From positions 3,038,001-3,102,000 of the forward strand of contig NC_089439.1 of NCBI RefSeq assembly GCF_026210795.1: DNA of 64,000 bases, written 5' to 3'. This document shows, in pieces, positions 1 through 9,152 of the stretch; position 1 is the first letter of the stretch; the number at the start of each line of letters is the position of its first letter. Origin of the DNA: Rhizophagus irregularis (Eukaryota; Glomeromycota; Glomeromycetes; Glomerales; Glomeraceae). The notes beneath the pieces were generated by a model. It was not told the origin of the DNA and searched no databases. It saw only the letters and a program-made list of their open reading frames with translations. The position numbers were made by a program, and so were the translations under genes.

Positions 1-324
1 GTTGAGTGGTGGTTAAAAGTTTCTTCATCACGCAAAAAAGCGTCAGGGCTCGGAAAGATTCCCCAACGGGTTCCAATGCCTTGAATAAAAGAACGTGGTT
101 GGAAAAAATTGCAATTGCCTTCCAATCGTTTTGCGTTAGATAAGCTTACTCACGAGAACATGGGAGTTTACCAAATTATTGAAGAACTCAAAAAATCTAC
201 AAATACGATACGCACAAAGAGAATGGGCCAGCTGGAAGAAATTTTTCGTCGCGTTGATGGGGATGAAAATACGCATAATAGTTATTTGAATAAGACTATT
301 CAGGTTATCATCAGATTATTGTAG
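1..324 (+). mobile_element. transposase-like C-terminal fragment
   Basis: An open stretch enters from the left edge and ends at a stop at 322-324. It reads as a basic segment with VEWWLKVSS near the start, then NMGVYQIIEELKKSTN and an Arg/Lys-rich tail. The layout (short spacer, 'xxVYQxIEELKK', basic tail) resembles the very C-terminus of MULE-like or related DDE transposases, after the catalytic domain. No catalytic residues are in view, one interruption lies early in the stretch, and no terminal repeat was found. It could equally be the end of an unrelated lineage-specific gene; the family call is a guess. Confidence 0.28.
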
Positions 325-1179
325 TTAAGATAGCGTGTTATGTAATAGATTAGTGTACGAATTTGTAGAAAGTCACAAAAAAGAAAAAATAGTAAAAAAT
401 TACCTTAGTTAATACTATAGTCTGAACAAGAAGGAACAATTATCTCGTATTTCTTTTCTATGTAACGATGTTCCTCATTTTTCAGGCGGAGCTTGGGCAA
501 AGCTCAAAACAGCTCAGCTAATAGCACGAAGTTGCTATCTAAAAGATGTGTAGATTATAGACACCTTTATGACTATAGTAATTGTATCCTTTATGTAAGG
601 TATATTTATCTTTATTTTTCGTTATTTAATAAAGTTGATCTTGTGATATTTTTTGTCCTACACAAATCGATAATGATGAAAAGCTAACTAGAAAACTTTA
701 AAAATATTTACGAGATGCATTACAGTATAAAAAGTGTCAACACTTATGATCGAAAAAAACGAAGGTGAGAACAACGAAAACGAGAATTAGAATAACAAAA
801 TGAGAACGAGGGTGTTGTCGTGTTTGATGAGGACAAAAAAGGAACGAGATTAAGATTCTTTTTGTAGAGAACTAGTATGAGGATCTATTCCAGAAGATCA
901 TAGTCTGGATGAATCATTTCTCGTGTTATCAGATATTCTCGGTTTTCTGAGATCATTTACTTCATTATCTCATAATAGTGTTCACAATAATTGGAGAATT
1001 TTGTTCGCATTAGTTCAACAGACCAGATATGTCTCGTGCAGATTGTGAGTTTCGTATGTTTTTATTTGTGATGTCATGAGAAAAAATATTCGCAGCTAGA
1101 TAAACTAATTAACACTTGTTTGTTAAATTCTGTCCATTCCATTATAGGTAATGTGTCGCCATCACGAAGCATCTCTCTT
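325..1179. other. gap without a recognisable gene
   Basis: AT-rich sequence with short broken open stretches. About 890-1045 on the plus strand reads as a degraded protein-like segment (IPEDHSLDESFLVLSD) that I cannot assign. GTATCCTTT at 584-592 looks like a U12 donor but has no gene around it. Confidence 0.4.
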
Positions 1180-1456
1180 ATCGGAAGGAGAGGAAAAAAT
1201 AATTAATAAAGTAGATTTTTTTTTAGAAAAAAAAATACGAGATTAAACTTTTGCGACGATACAAAAAATATGAAATAAAAGATTAAACCGAGATGAGTGA
1301 ATGGCGAAAGGTTGAATAAAATAGTCTGAAATAAATTTTTAATTTTCGAAAAGTGAACCGAAAATGATTTATGGTGGCGAATTAACATGAATACAATTAT
1401 ATGACGAATAAAATGTAAATCTATTATTAATTCAGTAAATTCCACGAATGTGTACA
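1180..1456 (+). repeat. direct copy of the fork head gene 3' end
   Basis: This block aligns nearly end to end with 3650-3976. Shared blocks in order include AATTAATAAAGTA, AATATGAAATAAAAGATTAA, GCGAAAGGTTGA/ACGAAAGGTTGA, TTTATGGTGGCGAATTAACA and TCTATTATTAATTCAGTAAA. The second copy is the 3' UTR and last codons of the fork head gene at 3959-5924. Homology stops a few codons inside that reading frame. The copy is diverged by small indels and point changes and carries no coding sequence of its own. It shows a local duplication about 2.5 kb apart, in the same orientation. Confidence 0.85.
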
Positions 1457-2199
1457 TGTGAATTGACCAGATCTACCTTTATTGATACAGGATACAAATA
1501 AATTACATGATTTGGCTCGTAGCCGCGAGAAATGATGTAATGTCTAAGGACTTCGTTTACCCACATAATCCCACTCCACGATTCGGTTTTATTGCCCCAA
1601 TCATCGATATTCTGGATAGAAAAAAATGGTCATCAGCGTCAGTTAGTAGAGCCCCCACCGAAAATTTATGTTGTTCGCATTCCCGTATTGCTAATAAGAC
1701 CTTCAGAAAACCTGAACGAGGAATTGGATATTCTCTGAAGGCGCAACCGAAATATTCATACCTTATTTGCGTAATGTTTTGCCTTCGTCTCCTATAATTT
1801 CATCAACTAGCTTCTTTTTAAGCCATACATTTTTTTTGTTTGGGCTCGGAGATAATGATATTAAGTTGGGTAAATATAAGGTCGGACACTAAAATACAAT
1901 AGTGTGGAAAATATGAGGAAGGTCGGTAAAAGCTCATAATCATTCAGTCTTTAAGTTTCAGCCATTAAATTCTTACTATGTCTTCCTTCAAAATCATTCA
2001 GCTCTTCCACTTCGTTAACTGTCGATGTATATGTATATATTGACACTACACATTTTTGTTTTACTCTTCACCCACACCTCTTCCGAAGAGTCAACTCCGG
2101 TACGAGTATATTTGTCGTTTTTGTATATTGTGCAATTGAAATTCTATTTGTGACAAACCTTTTTGGTGTCTGGTGGCCTTGGAATTTCAAGTGACAAGT
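1457..2199. other. gap without a supported gene
   Basis: An open frame at 1507-1797 on the plus strand (about 96 codons) has moderately complex composition, but I recognise no domain. The remainder is AT-rich with no clear signal. Confidence 0.35.
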
Positions 2200-3080
2200 T
2201 TTGTGTCTCGACCTGAAATTATAAAACGTCTCGTAAAGACCTGATCGTTCTATCATGTGATCTGCGACCAGAAAATCCCGGGTTGCGTTGATATCTTTGG
2301 ACGAGGCACTAAAAGTAAAGATTATTGTTATCATTATATTATTGAAAAATGTACTTATTGATCCAGCTTCTCAATTTTATAGTTGAATTAAAAGATCTAA
2401 AGTGGGTAAGACCTTTAAACGTGCTTCTGCTATTTACAAAAAGAAATATGGAAAGCCACCGGTCATATGTCAGCTGTTTGGTTCATAAGAACCCAGAATT
2501 CTTGACATTCTCCAGGATGATGCAAAACACAGTGCTGATAACAAAAAGTACATTGTTGTGTTTGTCAGTAGTGAGTGGAACGTACCCGAAGAATGCAATG
2601 TAAGTGCCAACAAGGTTTTCTTATTTACAAGCGTATTTGTTGATCGATATTTTTATTCTTAGCCCGTGCATATAAACCAGTGATTGAAATAAATTCTATG
2701 AATTTTGTTGGTGGGCGAATTGTGGATTTGAAATCTGTTGCAGATAAGTTTCACGAAGGGCAGTCCTTTGAAGGTATTTTTGGTTTTGATATTTTGCATC
2801 TAACGAATTTACGTAATTTTGCTTTGGATTAATTCTTTTTAGATTTAAAAAAGGAAATTGTTGATGCAAAACTCCTTCAAAACTATAAGCATTATGAAAT
2901 GGGAAAGCGTATCATCAGTGCTCTATCAAAAGAACTTGATCGTACTACATTTGAGAGATTTTTTGATGAACCCGAGGAAGCCAATGAAGTCTTGGAGACA
3001 AACGTATTTGCATATCACCCAGAAAAAGATACTTGACTTTTCAGTCGCAGTCAGTAGAATCCTATATTCATTAGAGTTTA
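2200..3080 (+). pseudogene. decayed P-loop/AAA-type NTPase gene
   Basis: Pieces of one protein family lie in order on the plus strand. They are FVSRPEIIKRLVKT near 2200, GKTFKRASAIYKKKYGKPP and an ILDILQDDAKHSADNKK segment at 2405-2600, VGGRIVDLKSVADKFHEG near 2710-2760, and DLKKEIVDAK through EVLETNVFAYHPEKDT at 2843-3035. From memory this matches a family abundant in Rhizophagus genomes, with an N-terminal P-loop ATPase region and this C-terminal layout. The copy is broken: in-frame stops lie within the first two blocks, a frameshift follows EKDT, and the Walker A block is not visible. At least one GT-AG intron survives (acceptor near 2842). It is a dead host-type gene, not a mobile element. 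Confidence 0.6.
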
Positions 3081-3649
3081 TGATTTATGTTTTTATGAAA
3101 TATAGGATTTGCATAGAATTTTACAAAATAATATGTATATTAATTAATAAAGCTTTTATTGCTAATGGTTCATAAGAGCATAAATTTTATTATTTTTCGA
3201 TAATGTAAAATAATGAGTAGTTAGATGCTATCAAAGAGGGAGGGGTACGCGGATCCTAGGCCATTTAATGCGAGTCGCAGCATCTTTGCTTCTTATAAAT
3301 TTCTACAGCTAACTTGTTTTGAATTTTTATTTTTAGTAACAATAAATGATCAGCCCAATACAGTATTTTATTAGGTTAAATGGTAATTCATAAGAGGTAT
3401 AAGATGTGACATTTAAGAAAGTCAATTAACTATCAAAAAAATATATACGTTATATCTTAAGGAAGTTTTTTATTATAATTTTTACGATCTTTCTTATTCG
3501 AGTCTAAGAGAAAAATAAAGTCTATTTTCAATTCTAACATTAATTCATTTTTAATCGAATAATAGCACAAAAAAAAAAAAAATATATATATATATATATA
3601 TAATATATATATAAAATAAAAAAAATTAATTTGAAAAGAACGATAAAAA
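3081..3649. other. AT-rich gap with simple repeats
   Basis: No gene seen. It contains a poly(A) run followed by (TA)n at about 3568-3615, next to the 3' flank of the fork head gene. Confidence 0.5.
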
Positions 3650-3976
3650 ATAAGGAGGAGAAAATAATTAATAAAGTAAAAAAGAATTATATACAGCGAA
3701 ATTTTTTTTTTTAGAAATAATAAAAATACGAATTAAAATTTAAATTTTGCGATAATACGAAAAATATGAAATAAAAGATTAAACCCGAAGGAGTAAATAA
3801 CGAAAGGTTGATGATTAAAACAATTAATAATTTGATAAAATAGTCTTTGAATAAATTTTAATTTTCGAAAAAGTGAACCGAAACGATTTATGGTGGCGAA
3901 TTAACATGAAAATAAAAAATTTAGTATGTACATACAATTATATGTCGTAAATCTATTATTAATTCAGTAAATTACG
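3650..3976 (+). repeat. second copy of the 1180-1456 duplication (fork head 3' UTR)
   Basis: This is the parent-like copy: the 3' UTR of the minus-strand fork head gene, running into its last codons (stop at 3959-3961). It is about 50 bp longer than the other copy because of small insertions. Confidence 0.85.
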
Positions 3977-5924
3977 GATCTTCATTGAACCAGCCACTGA
4001 CGAATTAGTCGAATGAATATCACTAATTGCTGGATGTTCATTATAATAATACTCCATTTTAATTTCTCTTTTAATTGATGAATCACTACTTATATTCCAT
4101 TCAGAACCTGGTCCACTACTTCTCGATTCAACAGGATAAGGTGATATATCTATATGTAAATTGGAATGATCCGACGAAGGATTACTTACATCTGTTGTAT
4201 CAGTTATATTGAATACATCACATCTTCCAGAATTTGACCCGCTTGCATTCACATTCACACTTGAAGCATAATTTGAAGGTGAAGGAGAAGTTAAATTTGT
4301 AAAATTTGGTTCAGATGAATGTCTTTTCGGAACATAAAATTTTTTTTGGGTTAAACTCGATGATAAAGGAGGTGTCATTAAAGACGTAGAAGAGGAAACA
4401 GACACTGGAGAGGGAACCGTTAATGTTAAAGGTATTCGTTCTCCATTATTTCCATTATGAGAGGGATAATGATATTGTTGTTGATGATTTAATATATGAT
4501 GAGGATGATGACGATAAGTACTTTCACTATCATCTTCAACTTCAACCAATCTACCCGCCATATTATTGTCAGATGGAGAAGTATCACTACCACCACTATC
4601 ATCATCACCAAGTCCTGGTCCACCCATCCCTGGATGTATACCAACACCTACTTCACCAGGTCTACGTTTTTGTACTCCACCCCTCGCAAATACACCATCA
4701 TGATAAGCAGACATATATTCCGGGTCAATAGTCCAATAACCTCCTTTACCCTTGCTCGCTGCAGATGATGACGTTGAATGACCTAATTCGGTATCTGAAC
4801 GAGGTACCTTTTTAAAACACTTGTTCAATGAAAGATTATGACGAATTGTGTTCTGTTTGTTTGTTACAAAGATTATAAAATAAGGGGTGGGAAAAAAAAA
4901 GAAAAAAGAAAAAATTTGGGTAACACAAGTTAAAATAAATAGAACAACATTACTAAAAAAAATTAAACAAGTTTTTTTTTTCTTTTTTTATAATAATAGG
5001 GATTAATCAGGGGTTACCCTAGAACCAGTTTTAGGCCAAGAAAGGGATTGGCGCCCTTTGACTAACCTGCCAACCGGTATCATCCGCTTTGTACAATTGG
5101 GGATATCTTTCCATTATCCATTGATAAACTTCACGTAGTGTTAATCGTTTGTCCGGTGAATCTAAAATGGCCTGAGCGATAAGTGATGAATAAGAAAATG
5201 GGGGACGTCGTCTTCGTCTAGGAGGTCTATTATTTAGCTCGGGCGTGACAGTTACAAAAGGTTCGGATATAACATTTTGTGTTGTGTGACTTCTTTGAAA
5301 TGGACGTATCGGAGTATGAGATTGTTGTGTTGATGATGGTTGATGTGTTGATGATGATTGTAAACTATATATCGGGGATGGTTGTTGTTGTGATGAATAA
5401 TTTTGTTGAAGTTGTTGTGTAGTTCTACGTGGGGACGGTTGTGCACCCGGAGAATTTTGTTGTGGATATTGTGAATAAGAAGAATAAGCAGGTTGAGAAT
5501 AATAAGTAGTTTGTGGAGATCTCTGCTGTTGTTGATGTTGATAATATGAAGGTTGTGAAAGAGGAGGTTGTGATGGAGGATTTTGAGTAGGAGTTGATGG
5601 TTGAGGAAGAGGTGAAGGTAAATAAGTGAATGAGGACGTTGAAGAAGAAGCAGAGTAAGGAGTTGAAGGAGAGTTACGATATTGTTCACTTGAAGGACTT
5701 TTATATCCAAAATTATCATAAGAAAGAGTACTGATGGGAGGTAAAGTTGGAAGTGTATTCATATTTGAACGCGGTGACTGGTAAGTAACAGTTAGTTGAT
5801 GTTCTTCTCGTTCGTGTCGTAAACGCGAAGATAATATAGTAGTCAAAGGTGGTTGTGGTATAGAAGTAGTTGAAGTAGAATAAGTTGTAGAAGAAGCGTT
5901 ACCAACGTTTGGGTACCGCGACAT
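3959..5924 (-). CDS. fork head (FOX) transcription factor
   Basis: Two coding exons, 5067-5924 and 3959-4852, are joined in phase 0 across a 214-bp GT-AG intron and give 583 aa. The fork head DNA-binding domain spans roughly residues 240-335. It starts [15 protein letters not shown], continues [15 protein letters not shown] at the exon end, and resumes [18 protein letters not shown] in exon 2, ending [13 protein letters not shown]. The intron therefore cuts the domain just before the recognition helix ([11 protein letters not shown]). About eleven extra Ser-rich residues separate the DNA-contacting helix from the GKGGYW wing. The N-terminal 230 residues are Ser/Gln/Pro-rich low complexity and the C-terminus is Ser/Asn-rich, as in fungal activators. 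It acts in the nucleus; target genes cannot be read from sequence. The start is the first ATG (5922-5924). The assignment to the FOX family is secure, the subgroup is not. Confidence 0.93.
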
Positions 5925-6606
5925 GTAGTTTATAAAAAAAATAACAACCTTGTCATATATATAGTCCCTCTATATACAAATATTATTATTATATAATTAT
6001 TTTTTTTTTTTGTTTTTTTATGTAATATATATATAATATATATATATATATGTATTTATATATATATTTATATTTATATTTATATATATTTTTATAAAAT
6101 AAATAAATAAATTTTTTATTTATTAGTAATTATTATTAAAAATATGCCGAAAATGAAAAAAAAAATTGATGTTGAGGGGGTGGGGGTCCTTTTTAAAAAT
6201 CAAGATAAAATTGATTCAAAGAGAAGACAAACTTTTCGTGTTGAAGTAAATTTTTTAAGGGGGGATGATATGCATAAATAAACTTTTGAAAAAAAAAATT
6301 ATAAATACACAAAAAAACTTTGACCCCAACCAAAAAAAGTGAGATAAAAAAATAATAAAAAATAATAAAGAGAAAAAAAAAAAAGAAAAAACTGAAAAAA
6401 AATCGGAATTCGGAATGTATCAAGTAAAAATGGCTGAACAACCCAAATTTATATATAAGTTTGTTAAATATTTGTTTATTTATTGACTAATACAGTGTTG
6501 TCTACTCCTTCAAGATAAGGAAGTTAAAAAAAAAAAATAGTTTAAAAAAAAAAAATTATAATACATACAATATAAATAATATAAATAAAAAAATAAATAA
6601 ATAAAA

Positions 6607-6638
<32 letters not shown>

Positions 6639-7707
6639 AATAATAATACATCATCATAAAGTATGTTTTTAGTTTAATAAACAATTTGTAGCTAATTTTG
6701 TATACTATCACGTAGTAAAAAAATATATAAATATCACATAAAACTTAACATATGGAAAATATGTACCACACATTTCTAGTTAAGCGAATCAAAGCCTAAA
6801 ATTAATAGTTTTTTTCCGGAATTGATATCATAATGAGATTGATTTGCTTGTTTGATAATTATTGTTTGTTATTTATATGAATGAATGAAAAAAGAATAGT
6901 ACTAAATCAAACGGACAAACCCGATAAACCGCTCAACGGTGGTTTTCCCCGCTTAATATACTTAATTTACCTAAGGATGATCAATCCTTATTACATTTAC
7001 GCGCGAAAATGGAGTCTTTTATTATTTTATTTTGTAAATGTAAATTAAATAATTAAATAGAATTTCTTTTTTTATTTGTAACAAACAGAATTAAAAAAGG
7101 TTGGAAAAAAGTTTGGGCGTAATGGTGATACGATACTTAAGTAATTTTTAATTAAAAGAAAAAAAGTAATATTTATTTTATTTAATAGATGTAATAGGCT
7201 CTAAAGATGTTCTAGGCAATCTTATAATTGTGATACAAACCAGCGTAACAAATAAATTATAATATATGAATTGCATGTTTTTTTTTTTTACCTCGTGTGA
7301 TGTGCAGATATGACTAACATGAAACGTTTGTTTCTTGTAAAGTTGTACTAAAAATTTTAATTATGTTGTGATCATTTTTTGTTTTTTTTTTCTTTTTTCC
7401 TTTTTTCACTTATCCCGTACGCAATCCGTCATTCCGATCGCTCACAGTTATAGTAAATTTGGTTGAAATGTTTTTCTGGGAAACAACAAACAATTTTAAA
7501 CTTCAAAAGAATAATTAATTTTTATCACAGGTTTGAAAACTTGATTTGGTCAAAGTTTATAAATAAATTTTTTTTTTTAAAGATAGCAGATAGGGTTTAA
7601 AAGTGGAAATTCCGTAAAATAAAAAAAAAAATAAATAAATAAAATAAATAAAGAAAAAGAAAAAGAAAAAAAAAAGAAAGAAAAAAATAAAATAAAATAA
7701 AATAAAA

Positions 7708-7738
<31 letters not shown>

Positions 7739-9152
7739 ATACATATATAATAAATACATACATTTAGTACATATATAATTATATGTATTAATTTTTTTTA
7801 TTACAATATATATTTCAAGTATTTTATTATATATATATTTTATTATTTAATAACGGAATAAACGCGGACAGTGCGTTAAATGGATTAAAGAAATCAAAGA
7901 AACAATAAAAATAATAATAATAAAAAAGTGAACAAACAAACAATTCCTATTAAACAATCACTCATCAAATCACTAAATTAACTTTTATCGGAAAAGAATT
8001 ACTTGAATCAATATATGCGGTGTTTCTATGCTATTAAATTTGTGTAAATATAGTGTAAAGCCCTATCAGATTTACATAGAATAATAAAATGTGATAAAAT
8101 AAAAGCTTGTTGATTCGCTCGTAAAATTACTTTCATTTTCACCGCGCATACAAACATAAACATTAAATATGTACATCTAATTAATGTAGCACGTGACTAT
8201 TTAAAATATACCTGCGCCGTGTGGAGTCACAATTATAATTTCGGGAAAGAATCCCAAGCCAGGTTAGTTAAAGCCGTCATCAGATTTCGCAAATAATAAT
8301 TTTTTACATTTTACGTTAGAATTTTTTTGGTACGCCCGATTTGTGTCATGCGAAATCATTTACCCCGCTTTTTTTTCCTTTCTAACAACGGCTGTACTAC
8401 GGACGAAACCGACATGATGGCAAATCCAATCCTAATTTGTAAAAGAAAACAGATCACTTACATTTTTTTTTTTTTTTTTAATGAGTCTCAGTTGGCACCA
8501 AAAGGGCACATGTTAAATTTTAATTTACGATATTAAAAAAAACAAACATTTTCTTATCGGAATTTTTTCTCTAATTAATTGTTGCATATAAATTTATCTT
8601 TCTTTTCTTATCCAAAATTTTAAATTTGATTATAAACAAACAACTTTGATATTTATAGAAAACAACTGTTAAGTAAAAAATTTACTGCGTCCGGATTTTT
8701 TTTTTTTTTATTTTTTATTTTTTTTATTTTTTATTACAATTGATAACCTCATTAGGAAAGAAAGCGTTTTCTCGTTGTCATCATAATTTTGATTGTTATC
8801 TTGAATAATCCCGAAAGTGATTTTATTAAAATATATAAAATTTCCTAATTTATAATTATAAATAAAAAAAATTTTTACAATTAATAATTTGTATAATTTG
8901 TTATGAAACATTGTTTTAAAAAAATTTCATTTTCACCTCGCTCAAAACGATAACAACAAAATAAAAAAAAAGGTAATGATGATCTTAAGGTCATTGTAAC
9001 CAATTCATTCACGTGATTATTATATTAACTGTCTATTCACGTGATGTTAATAACGAAAAAAGCCTCGCAAATATTTTTTTTTTTTTAGTCTGTATATACT
9101 TGTCAAATATACGTTCTCTATTACTTTTTTTTTTTTTTTTTTTTACGAAACA
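5925..9152. other. 3.2-kb divergent intergenic region, low complexity
   Basis: It lies between the divergently transcribed fork head and ARID genes. It holds (TA)n near 6030-6090, (AAAT)n at about 6565-6650 and 7690-7745, and many A/T homopolymers. Open frames here are homopolymer translations. CACGTG boxes occur at 8190-8195, 9009-9016 and 9037-9044. I see no RNA gene or coding exon, though a non-coding first exon of either gene could lie here. Confidence 0.6.
9009..9044. promoter_or_regulatory. paired TCACGTGA boxes upstream of the ARID gene
   Basis: Two perfect TCACGTGA palindromes (9009-9016 and 9037-9044) are spaced 28 bp centre to centre, 109-144 bp before the start codon at 9153. The sequence is the classic bHLH/bZIP E-box of the Cbf1/USF type. 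Binding by such a factor is inference. Confidence 0.5.

Noticed and set aside
584-592. GTATCCTTT, a perfect GT-type U12 donor
   Set aside because: No coding frame reaches it and no branch site and acceptor set follows in context; taken as chance.
4423-4768. Plus-strand open frames opposite the fork head exon 2
   Set aside because: Shadow of the low-complexity fork head C-terminus; His/Tyr-rich composition follows from reverse reading.
6193-6441. Minus-strand open frame of 82 codons rich in Phe
   Set aside because: Translation of A/T homopolymers in an intergenic region; no complexity or splice context.
7557-7763. Two overlapping minus-strand open frames, Phe/Tyr/Ile only
   Set aside because: They are the (AAAT)n simple repeat read as protein.
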